Below are positions 6,637-16,650 of a stretch of DNA of 64,000 nucleotides, one piece after another. Both the position numbers and the translations under genes were made by a program. This stretch comes from Butyricimonas faecihominis (lineage in GTDB: Bacteria > Bacteroidota > Bacteroidia > Bacteroidales > Marinifilaceae): contig NZ_AP028155.1 of the NCBI RefSeq assembly GCF_033096445.1, positions 687,880 through 751,879 of the forward strand. Direction: 5' to 3'. Within the stretch, counting starts at the first letter, position 1, and each line of letters starts with the position of its first letter. Below the pieces are notes generated by a model. It worked only from the letters and a program-made list of their open reading frames with translations. It was not told where the DNA came from and searched no databases.

Positions 6637-9282
6637 ATGAAAAATTGGAGTATACTGGCTGCGGTAATGCTCGTGGTAGCGTTATGTCCTTATTCAGCTC
6701 AGGGAATTGACAGGAAAAAGAAAGAGGTTCAGCCTAAAACGACGAAGGTTGTGCTTGGTAAATATGACGAGTTGTTCAAGAACAAGGCACACGTGGTGGC
6801 GAAAGGTGGTTTTATGACCTTGCATAAGGTGGACGGCAAGTTGTTTTTTGAAATGCCTTTAAAGTACATGGGACGGGAATTTTTATTGGCCTCCACGGTA
6901 ACTTCCGCGACAGATAATAGCATCTGCGTGGTAGGTTATAAGCCGAGAACTCCCCGGCATATAAAATTTACATTATTGGATAGTATGGTCTGTTTGAGGA
7001 ATGTCAATTCGAAAATGACTTATGACAAGGGACAGGCCGGGCTAGAAGAAGCGATGGAGAAGAATTTCGGGGATCCTATTGTCGAGTCTTACCGGGTGCT
7101 GGCGTACACGCCGGATAGTTCTGCGGTGGTTTTTGACATGACGGATATGTTCACGAAGGATGAATCTTCTTTGTCTCCAATTATGCCGAACTCGGGTGGA
7201 ATACTCAGTCATTCTGCCAGTTTGAATAAAGAGGGATCTATGTTGACCGAGATCAAGGCTTTTGAAGATAATGTAAGTATTAAATCCGTTTTGTCTTATC
7301 TGGTCACGACGAAAGCGATGGGTATGCTCACGGTAAAGAAGGATGATCCATTGACTACTCGTGTTACACGCACGTTGTTGCTTTTACCGGAAAACAAGAT
7401 GCGTCCTCGGATCACGGATTCCCGGTTAGGTATATTTTTAGGGAATAAAGTGTACGTTTCCATGGAAGAGGACGGTATTCAGAAATATTCGGTGGCTAAT
7501 CGCTGGCGGTTGGAACCTAAGGATATGGATGCGTGGAAACAGGGAAAGTTGGTGGAGCCGGTGAAACCAATCGTGTATTATTTGGATAACACGTTCCCGG
7601 AATCGTGGAAAGAACCCTTGAGGGAGGGAATTTTAAGATGGAACACCGCATTCGAGAAAATCGGGTTCAAGAACGTGGTTCAGGTGCGGGATTTTCCCTT
7701 GGATGATCCAGAGTTTGATCCCGATAATTTGAAATACTCTTGTGTTCGCTACATCCCGTCAACGACGGCCAACGCAATGGGACCCTCGTGGGTGGATCCG
7801 AGTACGGGGGAGATTATTAATGCCAGCGTGCTGATCTATAACGACGTAATCCGGTTGATTAACGGGTGGCGCTTCGTGCAGACGGCTCAGGTTGATCCCC
7901 GTGTCCGGGCAAAAAAGATGCCGGATGATGTGGTGAAAGAATCGCTGGCTTACGTGATCGCTCATGAAGTGGGCCACACGCTGGGATTGATGCATAATAT
8001 GGCAGCTTCTGCCGCTTATCCCGTGGATTCCTTGCGCTCGGCAAGTTTCACGCAAACATACGGAACCACGCCTTCCATCATGGATTACGCCCGCTATAAT
8101 TATGTCGCTCAGCCGGGGGATAAAGGGGTGAGATTGACACCACCGGATTTGGGGGTTTATGACGAGTTTGTCATAAAATGGTTATACACGCCACTACCTG
8201 AGGTAGAAGATGCTATGGCCGAGGTTCCTATCCTAGAAAAATGGTTGGATGAGAAGGCCGGGGATCCCAGGTACCGTTATGGACGGCAACAGGTTTATGC
8301 CCGGTTTGATCCTAGTGCGATAGAAGAGGATTTGGGGGATGATCCGGTGAAAGCGGGAGATTATGGGATTCAGAATCTGAAGTATATTATGAGTCATTTG
8401 AACGAGTGGTTGGGGGATGATCCAGACGGGCAACATCGTCAGGCCATGTACCAAGCTATCGGTAATCAATACTATCGTTATCTGAAGAACGTGATGTATA
8501 ACGTGGGAGGTATTTACTTGACGGAGGTGAAGGACGGAACTCCGGGCAAACGCTTTGTTGCGGTTCCCCGGGAGGTACAAAAGAACTCGCTTAAATGGGT
8601 GATCCGGGAGTTGAAAACCCAGAATTGGCTGACCGATAAGGAGCTGACGGATAAGTTTGCCTTGGGCGTTTCACTGGCACCGACGGTACGGTATGCTGCC
8701 GCGAAGAATGTTGCCGAATTGTACAAGAACGTGGTTCTTTCCGCTCACGTGTCTCGTGATCCTTACACGGTGAAAGAGTTCTTTGACGATTTGTATCATG
8801 AAGTGTGGGCTTCTACCTTGAATAACCGGAAACTTTCCGAGAGCGAGAAGATATTACAGCGGGTGATTGTTGAAGTTTCGTCAGAGGGGATGGAAGGAAA
8901 GAAGAAAGGTTTACCATTCTTGACAGACGAGGCTCTTTACTTGCATTCCGGTGATGCTTTTGCTCCTTCTGTTGACGAAATCAACGCTTACGGGCTGGAT
9001 GAGACGGGGATGGTGAGTAGGTATCTGGACGAGTTCCGGGAGATAGAACAGGTGTACGGACGGGGTTTCGTGGCCGCTCATCTTGAAAATATCGGGAACG
9101 GGTACGGTTGGCAGCGAAAAGTGACTACCACGGCAATCGACGATTCCAAGGTGTACTTGCAGGACATGCTGGTTCGGGTGAAACAATTGTTGGAAGGTAA
9201 GTTATCTACCGCGGATAAGGACACGAAAGCTCATTATCGGGCATTGATTCTTCAAATTGAGAAGGCGCTTAAAGCCGAATAA
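6637..9282 (+). CDS. Secreted zinc-dependent metalloprotease (DUF5117/DUF4953 type)
   Basis: An 881-residue exported protease with a signal peptide at residues 1-23. The extended zinc-binding motif HExxHxxGxxH is intact: His443, Glu444, His447 and His453 in HEVGHTLGLMH. The expected methionine turn SIMDYARYN follows about 45 residues later. The flanking regions match the large Bacteroidota zinc-metalloprotease family that carries DUF5117/DUF5118 N-terminal and DUF4953 C-terminal parts. These enzymes often sit in loci with SusC/SusD pairs, and here the gene lies between fecR and the first SusC. The likely role is breakdown of a protein or glycopeptide outside the cell or in the periplasm, to feed the transporters downstream. 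The substrate cannot be read from sequence. Confidence 0.88.
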   Translation: MKNWSILAAVMLVVALCPYSAQGIDRKKKEVQPKTTKVVLGKYDELFKNKAHVVAKGGFMTLHKVDGKLFFEMPLKYMGREFLLASTVTSATDNSICVVGYKPRTPRHIKFTLLDSMVCLRNVNSKMTYDKGQAGLEEAMEKNFGDPIVESYRVLAYTPDSSAVVFDMTDMFTKDESSLSPIMPNSGGILSHSASLNKEGSMLTEIKAFEDNVSIKSVLSYLVTTKAMGMLTVKKDDPLTTRVTRTLLLLPENKMRPRITDSRLGIFLGNKVYVSMEEDGIQKYSVANRWRLEPKDMDAWKQGKLVEPVKPIVYYLDNTFPESWKEPLREGILRWNTAFEKIGFKNVVQVRDFPLDDPEFDPDNLKYSCVRYIPSTTANAMGPSWVDPSTGEIINASVLIYNDVIRLINGWRFVQTAQVDPRVRAKKMPDDVVKESLAYVIAHEVGHTLGLMHNMAASAAYPVDSLRSASFTQTYGTTPSIMDYARYNYVAQPGDKGVRLTPPDLGVYDEFVIKWLYTPLPEVEDAMAEVPILEKWLDEKAGDPRYRYGRQQVYARFDPSAIEEDLGDDPVKAGDYGIQNLKYIMSHLNEWLGDDPDGQHRQAMYQAIGNQYYRYLKNVMYNVGGIYLTEVKDGTPGKRFVAVPREVQKNSLKWVIRELKTQNWLTDKELTDKFALGVSLAPTVRYAAAKNVAELYKNVVLSAHVSRDPYTVKEFFDDLYHEVWASTLNNRKLSESEKILQRVIVEVSSEGMEGKKKGLPFLTDEALYLHSGDAFAPSVDEINAYGLDETGMVSRYLDEFREIEQVYGRGFVAAHLENIGNGYGWQRKVTTTAIDDSKVYLQDMLVRVKQLLEGKLSTADKDTKAHYRALILQIEKALKAE

Positions 9283-9290
9283 TATACCGG

Positions 9291-9311
9291 GAGGCGGGGA
9301 AAGTCCCCTGT
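9291..9311 (+). promoter_or_regulatory. Short hairpin between metalloprotease and SusC genes
   Basis: GGGGA-AAG-TCCCC (9296-9308) within a GAGG/CTGTCTC context forms a small GC-rich hairpin, with no T-run after it. It may partly terminate transcription or protect the transcript end between the enzyme and receptor genes. Confidence 0.3.
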
Positions 9312-9351
9312 CTCTCGAAAAGAATACCTATTAACAACTAATTATATAAAC

Positions 9352-12300
9352 ATGAAAACGAATCGAGTGTTAAACAGGGACAAATGCAGGGGATGGATCA
9401 GGTGGTCTCTCGTGATCGGCTGCATTTTGTTTAGTTCTATGAGAATCTACGCTTCGGACGTTCGCTTGGTGAATGATTCGATTAAGCTGGATTTAAAGTT
9501 TGAGAAATCGACCATGTTGGAGGTACTCAATACGTTGAAAAAGAAGACGGCTTTGAATTTCGTGTATAATCACGAGGAGATAAAGGGGATTCCACTTATC
9601 ACGAAGGAGTTCCGGCAGGCGACGGTACACCAGATTTTGGATTATTGTTTGCGCAACACGGGGTATGTTTTTTCCGTGGTGAATGACGTGGTGGTGATCA
9701 AAAAGAAAGAGGTAAAGAGAGGTCAGCAAAAGGTTACGATTACCGGGACCGTGTTCGACGAGAAGAATGAACCTCTTCCGGGAGCAACCGTGATGCTGAA
9801 AGGCACGACGATTGGCGTGGCCTCTGACGTGAACGGGGAGTTCAAACTGGAGCTACCGGAAAGTGACGGGATGGTTCTCGTGGTCAATTTTATCGGTATG
9901 GTTTCTCAAGAGATTCCGGTGACTCGTGACGTTAACTTGAAAATTGTTCTGAAGATGGCGGACACGGCTCTGGATGATGTTGTGGTCAATGGTTTTTACA
10001 CGAAGAATAAAAACACGTTCACGGGTTCCGTGACCACCGTGAAGGGGGAAGAGCTGGTACAGGCATCCAGCACGAACCTGATCCAAGCGTTGAGTACTTT
10101 GGTGCCGGGATTGAGAATCGTGGAGAATAACGCGCAGGGATCGAACCCTAACGCCGTGCCGGAGATTATTATCCGGGGGACCAATTCATTGATGACCAGT
10201 GATGAGGCGGGAATCAACACGCCCTTAATTATTCTGGATGGAATCGAAATCTCGCTTGAAGAACTCTACGATTTGGATTTGTTCGATATAGAGAGTGTGA
10301 ACGTACTGAAAGATGCAGCCGCAACCGTTCTTTATGGTGAACGGGCTTCCAATGGCGTGATCGTGGTGGAACGGGCTCACGTGAAGGATGATAAAGTGCG
10401 GTTCAGTTATAATTTTGTTCCTGATTTCAGTTTCCCCGATTTGAGTTCCATGAACTTGTGTAATGCCTCTGAAAAGTTAGAATTGGAACGTCGGGCCGGG
10501 TTGTATAATTCGGCTAATGGTAACGCTGACAGAAATTATGCCTATAAGTTGGAAAACGTGCGCAAGGGGATTGACACGGATTGGATTTCAAAACCATTGA
10601 GAAACTCTTTCAGTCATTCTCATTCATTGCGGGTTGCCGGTCGGGGAGGTAATATGGATTACAAGGCATCTGCTTCTTTTAAAGATACTTACGGGGTCAT
10701 GAAGGGGGACTACAGAAGGAATTACGGTCTTAATTTTTCATTGGCTTACCACATGACGAATAAATTGACGATCTCTTATCAGTTTGCTTTCGGGATGACG
10801 GATAGCAAGGATTCTCCTTACGGTCAGTTTTCAACCTACACCGAGTTGAATCCTTACGAGCCGGTGTATGACGAGGATGGCGAGTATATCCGGAATTACT
10901 ATTTCAACAAGTTCGATCCCTCTCGCAACGAGAAAATAGAGAATCCGTTATACAATGCTACGCTTTCCAGTTTTTCGAAATCTAAGAGTAAATCGATCAA
11001 AAATAGTTTATCCCTGCGCTGGGATATCAGCAAGTCTTTTTTCGTGAACGGGCAATTCGATTTGAACCTGTCGGATTCGAAGAGTGATAAATATACCTCG
11101 CCGGAAAATTCGGCATATGAAAATTACACTTCTCCGGAAGAGCTTGCGCAGAAGGGGGAATACAGGCAAAGCTCTTCCGACGGGAATTCGTACACGGGAA
11201 AATTGGTTGCAAACTATTCTATCGCTTTGGATGAGCATGGTAGCGTGTTCGGTATTCATGCCGGGACAGAGATTTCAAGGGAGAAGACTACGAGTAGCCA
11301 GATCACTGCCGTGGGGTTCTTGAAGGACGAACTGGACGATTTGAGTTATGCGATGAAATACGATGACAAGGCTCCTAGCGGGAGCGAGAAATTATCAACA
11401 AGAGTCGGGTTCTTTGGTGATGTAGATCTTTCCTACCGGAACAGGTATTTTGTCAACGGAGTTTTCCGGACTTCCGGTTCCTCTAAATTTGGTAAGAATC
11501 AGCGTTTCGCTCCCTTCTGGTCTGTCGGTTTCGGGTGGAATGTTCACAACGAGGAGTTTTTGAAATGTGATTGGTTGAACACGCTACGTTTCCGGGTAAG
11601 CTACGGGTACACGGGTAATGCCGGTTTTTCTCCTTATCAGGCGATCACGACATATAAGTATAGCAATGATTATCGCTATTATGCGGGTGTCGGGGCTTTA
11701 CCGATCACGATGGGAAACATGGATTTAAAGTGGCAGCGGACGTTGAAAATGAATTACGGGGTCACCGGTGGATTCCTGAATGACCGGTTGCGAGTGGAAT
11801 TCGATTACTACGTGGAGAAGACGAAAGATATGTTGATCCCGATAGATGTACCCCTTTCCATGGGCGTGGATAACGTGAAGGTTAATCTGGGATCGGCTAA
11901 AAATGCCGGGTTGGATTTCTCTATTTCCGGGCAGATCATACAAAAGAAGGATTGGAGCTGGATGCTGACGGTGAATGGCGGGCATGTGTATGACAAGATC
12001 GAGAAGATCAGTAATGCCTTGCAACGGACGAACTCGGAAACCACGTCTTCGGACGAATGGAACGCTCCCAAGATTCAATTCAAGGAGGGAGAGTCTCAAT
12101 ATGCGATTTATGCCATGCGTTCCGCGGGGATTGATCCGGCCACGGGTAAAGAGGTGTATATAAATAAAAACGGGGAATACACGTTTGATTACAGTTACGA
12201 CGATCAGGTGGTTGTGGGGAATACAAACCCGACAATACAAGGAAGTATATTCACGTCGTTCCGGTATAAAGGGTTTTCTTTAAGCGTGTCGGCTGCTTAC

Positions 12301-12681
12301 ACGTTGGGAGGTGATATTTATAACACGACACTGGCGAAGAAGGTGGAGAATATAAACATCAAAGAGAATGTCGATCGACGGGCGTTCACGGAAAGATGGA
12401 AAGAGATCGGGGACGAGACCCGTTTCTTGGGCATCCCGGAAAGCGGATGGGCTACTTATCTTTCGGAACGTTTCGTGGAGCGTAAGAATGAGTTGTCGAT
12501 TTCGAATATTAACCTGCAATACGAGTTTAATGTTGAAAAGCTGAAATTGTTCGGTCTGAAACGTCTGGTCGTGGGTATCGGAGCATCGGACATCGGGCGG
12601 CTTTCCACGGTTAAATTTGAAAGAGGTACTTCCTATCCCTATTGTCGGAGCTTTAATTTCATACTTAGACCTACCTTTTAA
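9352..12681 (+). CDS. SusC/RagA-family TonB-dependent receptor with STN domain (cassette A)
   Basis: A 1109-residue outer-membrane active transporter. Domains in order: signal peptide (about 1-35); STN signalling domain (about 45-120, LDLKFEKSTMLEVLNTL through VVIKKKEV); carboxypeptidase-regulatory-like beta-sandwich (about 128-212, ITGTVFDEKNEPLPGATV); plug (about 220-330, VPEIIIRGTNS and LKDAAATVLYGERASNGVIVV); then a 22-strand barrel ending in Phe. The STN domain indicates that this receptor can signal through a FecR, most plausibly the one at 5422. The paralogue at 17677 is closely similar through plug and barrel but has no STN domain. The stop codon overlaps a possible upstream start of the SusD gene (TAATG), implying tight coupling. 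Substrate is probably a peptide or glycopeptide (inference from the protease). Confidence 0.95.
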   Translation: MKTNRVLNRDKCRGWIRWSLVIGCILFSSMRIYASDVRLVNDSIKLDLKFEKSTMLEVLNTLKKKTALNFVYNHEEIKGIPLITKEFRQATVHQILDYCLRNTGYVFSVVNDVVVIKKKEVKRGQQKVTITGTVFDEKNEPLPGATVMLKGTTIGVASDVNGEFKLELPESDGMVLVVNFIGMVSQEIPVTRDVNLKIVLKMADTALDDVVVNGFYTKNKNTFTGSVTTVKGEELVQASSTNLIQALSTLVPGLRIVENNAQGSNPNAVPEIIIRGTNSLMTSDEAGINTPLIILDGIEISLEELYDLDLFDIESVNVLKDAAATVLYGERASNGVIVVERAHVKDDKVRFSYNFVPDFSFPDLSSMNLCNASEKLELERRAGLYNSANGNADRNYAYKLENVRKGIDTDWISKPLRNSFSHSHSLRVAGRGGNMDYKASASFKDTYGVMKGDYRRNYGLNFSLAYHMTNKLTISYQFAFGMTDSKDSPYGQFSTYTELNPYEPVYDEDGEYIRNYYFNKFDPSRNEKIENPLYNATLSSFSKSKSKSIKNSLSLRWDISKSFFVNGQFDLNLSDSKSDKYTSPENSAYENYTSPEELAQKGEYRQSSSDGNSYTGKLVANYSIALDEHGSVFGIHAGTEISREKTTSSQITAVGFLKDELDDLSYAMKYDDKAPSGSEKLSTRVGFFGDVDLSYRNRYFVNGVFRTSGSSKFGKNQRFAPFWSVGFGWNVHNEEFLKCDWLNTLRFRVSYGYTGNAGFSPYQAITTYKYSNDYRYYAGVGALPITMGNMDLKWQRTLKMNYGVTGGFLNDRLRVEFDYYVEKTKDMLIPIDVPLSMGVDNVKVNLGSAKNAGLDFSISGQIIQKKDWSWMLTVNGGHVYDKIEKISNALQRTNSETTSSDEWNAPKIQFKEGESQYAIYAMRSAGIDPATGKEVYINKNGEYTFDYSYDDQVVVGNTNPTIQGSIFTSFRYKGFSLSVSAAYTLGGDIYNTTLAKKVENINIKENVDRRAFTERWKEIGDETRFLGIPESGWATYLSERFVERKNELSISNINLQYEFNVEKLKLFGLKRLVVGIGASDIGRLSTVKFERGTSYPYCRSFNFILRPTF

Positions 12682-12704
12682 TGAAACAATATAATCGTAT
12701 GACT

Positions 12705-14132
12705 ATGAAAAAGATAATATATATGCTACTGATCGCCTCGTGTGGGTGGAGTTGCGATAGCTTTCTGGATGTAAATCCCAAGGCGGAGGTGATTGACGAG
12801 GATATGTTCAGCACGGCTTCGGGCGTGGAGGATGCCCTGTATGGTGTGTATTCGGCCTTGTCCAATAGTTATTTGTATGGTAATTATATGTCGGTGTATT
12901 ACCCGGAACTGTTCGCACAGAATTTCGTGGATGACGGTATCAAGGGAACGGAGATCGGGAAATTGAACATGGGCGATCTTATGATGGAATCGGATGTGAT
13001 GAAGATGTGGAAACAAGCTTATACGGCGATCGGTTACGTGAACAATATTATTATAAACTTAGAGAATAAGGACGAGAAGGCGTTCAAACATTATAATATT
13101 TACCTTGGGGAGGCTTTAGGGCTTCGGGCTTATCTGCATTTTGACCTGCTACGATATTATGCCGTTCATGTTACCTCGAAAGATGAAACGGCCAAGGCAC
13201 ACGCCATTCCTTACGTCACGACTTACGAGTTTTACGTGACACCCTTTTCTTCGGTAACGGAGGTTTACGATAAGATTATTCAAGATCTGGAACGGGCAAT
13301 TGGTCTTTTGGCAGACGACGAGAGTTTGATGGAGGCAGAAAGAACGGGACACGCTGCTGATTTCGTTTCAGCCCGGGAGACTCATTTCAATTTGTACGCA
13401 GCGGAGGCAGCTTTGGCCCGCGTGTATTGGATGAAGGGCGATTTGAAGAATGCCAAGATCTACGCTCAAAAGGTGATTGATTCTCATAAATTCCAGTTGG
13501 TGGATAAAACGGAGGTGGAGAGCATGGTACAGAGTAAGTTGTCTTTTAAAGAGACGATCTGGGGAATTTATACAAGGGATTTCGGGACCTCGATGAAGAA
13601 TTTATTTATTAGAAGTACGGGAATAGATTTGGCCTCGGATTGGGAGGACTTGTACCTAGATAATCAGGGAGCGGAAGAGGGCGTGGATTACAGGAGATTC
13701 TGGTTTGACGTGGACCCGGATAAAGATGCCACGACTTGCCTCAAGCTGATTAACTACGAGTTTTTGGCTGACCCGAATAAATACGATGAACCCGTTATTC
13801 TGGGAGTGAACATGATTCGTATCCCGGAGATGTACTATATCATGGCGGAAGCTTTGCTGGAAGAGAATATCGACTTGGCCACGGATTATATGGATGTTGT
13901 TGTGGAGGCCCGGGGAATGGTCGGGTTTAAAGACCGGATTCCGGCTCGACAATTGACGCTTGATGATATTATGAAGGAACGCCGTAAGGAATATTACGGG
14001 GAAGGCCAAGAGTGGTTTTGCATGAAACGGCAGAACCGGGATGTATATTCAATCATAGGGGCGGTAACCCTGCCGGGAAGTGACAAGATCTATTGTTTGC
14101 CTGTTCCCGAAGAGGAAATGAATGCCCGTTAA
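12705..14132 (+). CDS. SusD/RagB-family nutrient-binding lipoprotein (cassette A)
   Basis: A surface-exposed lipoprotein that forms the lid of the SusC transporter. Started at the ATG at 12705 it has a short signal with lipobox LLIASC; in-frame ATGs at 12681 and 12699 are alternatives, the first overlapping the SusC stop by one base. The N-terminal FLDVNPKAEVIDEDMFST segment, the TPR-like helices with EALGLRAYLHFDLLRYYAV, and the C-terminal IRIPEMYYIMAEALL and ERRKEYYGEGQEWFCMKR are hallmarks of SusD. About 476 residues, usual for the family. It pairs with the SusC directly upstream and is a paralogue of the SusD at 20762. Confidence 0.94.
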   Translation: MKKIIYMLLIASCGWSCDSFLDVNPKAEVIDEDMFSTASGVEDALYGVYSALSNSYLYGNYMSVYYPELFAQNFVDDGIKGTEIGKLNMGDLMMESDVMKMWKQAYTAIGYVNNIIINLENKDEKAFKHYNIYLGEALGLRAYLHFDLLRYYAVHVTSKDETAKAHAIPYVTTYEFYVTPFSSVTEVYDKIIQDLERAIGLLADDESLMEAERTGHAADFVSARETHFNLYAAEAALARVYWMKGDLKNAKIYAQKVIDSHKFQLVDKTEVESMVQSKLSFKETIWGIYTRDFGTSMKNLFIRSTGIDLASDWEDLYLDNQGAEEGVDYRRFWFDVDPDKDATTCLKLINYEFLADPNKYDEPVILGVNMIRIPEMYYIMAEALLEENIDLATDYMDVVVEARGMVGFKDRIPARQLTLDDIMKERRKEYYGEGQEWFCMKRQNRDVYSIIGAVTLPGSDKIYCLPVPEEEMNAR

Positions 14133-14149
14133 CATTAAAAACGAAAGAC

Positions 14150-14893
14150 ATGAAAAGGATAACATTAATTAGTTTTGCTATTGGATTAGCGTTGAGCGCG
14201 CTTTCCTGTTCGGATGATGACCTGATGTATAACGTGCATCAGAAAAGGTCTGTCTATTTTGACCGGGAAAGTAAAACAGATACTATTTTTTTCTCTTTTG
14301 TTTCGGTTGAAGGGGATGACTACGATTACTGTATCCCGATCCGGGTGATCGGTAAACCCGTGAACGAGGTGCAGCACCCGGTGGTTATGGTCGTTGCCGA
14401 TTCTTCAACAGCACGGGAGAACATGCATTACGTGATGGGAGAGGTGGTGATTCCCGCCGATAGCGTTCGAGGTGTCCTGAACATCCGGTTAAACAAGACG
14501 GGTGACATGAAGGAACGTTCGTATTACCTCTATTTGAGATTTGCAGAGGATGAGTATTTTAAACCGATTGCCGATGATAATTATATTTTGTCGATAGCTG
14601 ACGGGGAGTACTCCCGGCCGGATTGGTGGAAAGATGCTGATCTGGGAACGTTCTCTTCCGATTTGTTTAAGCGGATGTTGGAAAAATACTGGGAACTGGA
14701 GGAACTTCGTCCGGTGGAATATGCTTATTTCGAAGAGAATTACGGGCGGTTGCTTGAGAATGCCCCGGCATGGTTCTGGTCTAGAAATTATCCGGGTATC
14801 TGGGTGAAATACGTGTTGAAACCGGTGTACGAGTATTACCAAGAACATCCCACCGAAGGGGTGAATATGCCGAATCCTGATAAATTCATTTGA
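14150..14893 (+). CDS. DUF4843 lipoprotein (cassette A)
   Basis: A 247-residue lipoprotein when started at the ATG at 14150, which gives a clean signal peptide with lipobox LSALSC; a longer upstream frame overlaps susD and lacks a signal. Features typical of DUF4843 proteins are the early YFDRESKTDTIFFSF segment, a beta-sandwich with DSSTARENMHYV, and a C-terminal helical part. Members are found in Bacteroidota SusCD loci, and are thought to sit on the cell surface as accessory binding subunits; no biochemical role is established. It lies 17 bp after susD and 42 bp before the PKD-like gene. The paralogue at 22213 has the same layout. Confidence 0.82.
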   Translation: MKRITLISFAIGLALSALSCSDDDLMYNVHQKRSVYFDRESKTDTIFFSFVSVEGDDYDYCIPIRVIGKPVNEVQHPVVMVVADSSTARENMHYVMGEVVIPADSVRGVLNIRLNKTGDMKERSYYLYLRFAEDEYFKPIADDNYILSIADGEYSRPDWWKDADLGTFSSDLFKRMLEKYWELEELRPVEYAYFEENYGRLLENAPAWFWSRNYPGIWVKYVLKPVYEYYQEHPTEGVNMPNPDKFI

Positions 14894-14935
14894 TGTAATC
14901 TCCTGTATAGTGATCTAAATAAAAATTGAAGAGCG

Positions 14936-16336
14936 ATGAAAAAGATATATTACATAGTTTTCGCCATTCTGGTAAGTGGTTTACTGGATGCTTGTATTCA
15001 TGACGATACGAGCTTGGCGGACCCGGACTTCTCCCGGCTTTCAATCATTTCTCAATACGACACGTTGAGCGTGAATCTAAGCGAGGAGTTTGTTTACAAA
15101 GTGGATGTTGTGCAAAGCGGGGAGGATAGACCGTTGACTTACGAGTGGGGGTATGCGACCTATAATACCAAGGATGAGAGTGATTATCCGGCAAAGGATT
15201 CTTTAAAAATTATATCTAACGAGGCCGAGTTACGTTATACTTTCAGGAAATTAGGTACTTATTATTTGCGATTGAAGGTGGATAATGGGGAGGCGATCTC
15301 GTTTAAAGGTTTTATGTTGAACGTGACGACACCTTATGATGAAGGAATCACGGTATTGAGTCAGGATGATGCGGGGAATCCTCGGATTTCGTTTATGAAA
15401 ACTTTGACCCGGCAGGAAATAGAATCCGGGGTGAAGAAGGAATTTGTTACGGATGTTCTGACAAAGGAGAACCCGGACTACACGATTAAAAATTGCACGG
15501 ATCTGGCACAGTTCGGTCCCTATCTGCTGTTGGCCTCTCGGGAGGATGGATTGATCTATAAATTGAATGCCAAGACTTTCGGAGTTATGTATAAGAACAG
15601 GGTAAGGGATATTATTCCGGATTTCACTTGTAAGGAGTTGATGGGAAGTGGGGCAACGAATTGGATGTTATCAGAAAATGGAAGTGCATATCGTTACGAG
15701 CTTACCTTTGATGAAGTGTTGGTGATTGATAATGCTGTTGGGTATGGTTATGATGCTTGTTTCTTTGGATATAGTTCTTCCTATCAATATTTCATTGATT
15801 ACGATAAATCTATTATCTATTCTCCGACGGGAAATAAAGCAACCTCTTCTTCCAACTATTTCGAGGATTATAATATCATCGGAATGGTGCCTTGGACGAT
15901 CACGAAACTTTACACGATAGCTGTTTTGAAGGAAGATCCGTCACAAGGTCGAGTATTTCAGACAAGTGGTTCTTTATCCAAGTTAACGGAGTTGATTAAG
16001 TTTGATGGAACGGATTTGAAGTTGGATAAGAATTCAACGATCATGTTTAGTAAAACTTACAAGAATGCTTACTATGATTACGGGAATAATATTTATCGTT
16101 GGAATTGTACCGGGCAATTCCCGAAGACCCCGTTTATCACATTCCCCGATACAAAGGAGATTACGGCTGTGGCTATGGATCCGGATAAAACGCTGATTTA
16201 TGTTTGCTACGTGGATAGCGAGAGAAGTGGTTTGAAGGGTGGAATTGACATTTATGATGCGAATGACGGTAAATTGATCGAGTCTTACGGGGGAATTGCC
16301 GATCGGCCGTTGAGAGTATTTTACAAGACGAAATGA
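14936..16336 (+). CDS. PKD-like family surface lipoprotein (cassette A)
   Basis: A 466-residue lipoprotein with lipobox LLDAC (Cys20). Residues about 40-140 look like a PKD/immunoglobulin-like sandwich (SGEDRPLTYEWGY and GTYYLRLKVDNGEAISF). The rest contains repeated short beta blades (ITVLSQDDAGNPRISFMKTL; PLRVFYKTK at the end), suggesting a small propeller. PKD-like lipoproteins of this kind accompany SusCD, DUF4843 and zinc-metalloprotease genes in Bacteroidales. It is probably a surface glycan- or peptide-binding subunit. It is the last gene of cassette A. The paralogue is at 23010. Confidence 0.82.
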   Translation: MKKIYYIVFAILVSGLLDACIHDDTSLADPDFSRLSIISQYDTLSVNLSEEFVYKVDVVQSGEDRPLTYEWGYATYNTKDESDYPAKDSLKIISNEAELRYTFRKLGTYYLRLKVDNGEAISFKGFMLNVTTPYDEGITVLSQDDAGNPRISFMKTLTRQEIESGVKKEFVTDVLTKENPDYTIKNCTDLAQFGPYLLLASREDGLIYKLNAKTFGVMYKNRVRDIIPDFTCKELMGSGATNWMLSENGSAYRYELTFDEVLVIDNAVGYGYDACFFGYSSSYQYFIDYDKSIIYSPTGNKATSSSNYFEDYNIIGMVPWTITKLYTIAVLKEDPSQGRVFQTSGSLSKLTELIKFDGTDLKLDKNSTIMFSKTYKNAYYDYGNNIYRWNCTGQFPKTPFITFPDTKEITAVAMDPDKTLIYVCYVDSERSGLKGGIDIYDANDGKLIESYGGIADRPLRVFYKTK

Positions 16337-16393
16337 TGTAGGCCCAAAATTTATAAGGTCCATAAAGTAAGGCCGTTCGAAAAGTTGTTTTTC

Positions 16394-16523
16394 TAACTCC
16401 CTCCCCCCCTTCGGGGTACTCCCTCTATAAACAGAGGGAGAGCTGAGTTACTTGCTATCTTTAGGGCAATTCACCAGCTCCTCCTCTGTTTATAGAGGAG
16501 GTGGGCGAAGGCCGGATGAGTTA
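16394..16523. repeat. Foldback (MITE- or REP-like) intergenic repeat element
   Basis: The ends TAACTC (16394-16399) and GAGTTA (16518-16523) are inverted. The left half, read 5'-3', resembles the reverse complement of the right half over about 57 bp. Each half also holds its own hairpin with a 6-nt loop: CTCCCTCT/AGAGGGAG (16419-16440) and CCTCCTCT/AGAGGAGG (16480-16501). Elements with this CTCCTCTgTTTATAGAGGAG core recur between genes in Bacteroidales as far as I recall. It may be a non-autonomous mobile element, and it may also end transcription of cassette A. Confidence 0.65.
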
Positions 16524-16619
16524 ATTTTGTAACAGATAGGACTTTTCGAGCAGCTTTTTCTTTTGTGTGATGAATTATTATCTTTTTTGAGATGGAAAGA
16601 ACAAATTAACATGTTCTAT

Positions 16620-16650
16620 TTTGTTGTTTCTACTATTTTCGGTACATTTG
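16620..16650 (+). promoter_or_regulatory. Housekeeping-type promoter of the ECF sigma gene
   Basis: TTTG (16620-16623), 19 bp, then TACATTTG (16643-16650): a full match to the Bacteroides primary-sigma consensus TTTG-N19-21-TAnnTTTG. The start codon lies 48 bp downstream of the -7 box. Confidence 0.7.

Noticed and set aside
7759-8055. Minus-strand ORFs of 60-250 codons inside the metalloprotease, SusC and other genes (for example 7759-8055 and 18253-19002)
   Set aside because: They are frame shadows of well-supported genes on the plus strand, with no recognisable domains or own promoters.
14093-14149. N-terminal extension of the DUF4843 protein of cassette A
   Set aside because: The extra 19 codons overlap susD and lack a signal peptide. 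The ATG at 14150 gives a proper lipoprotein start.
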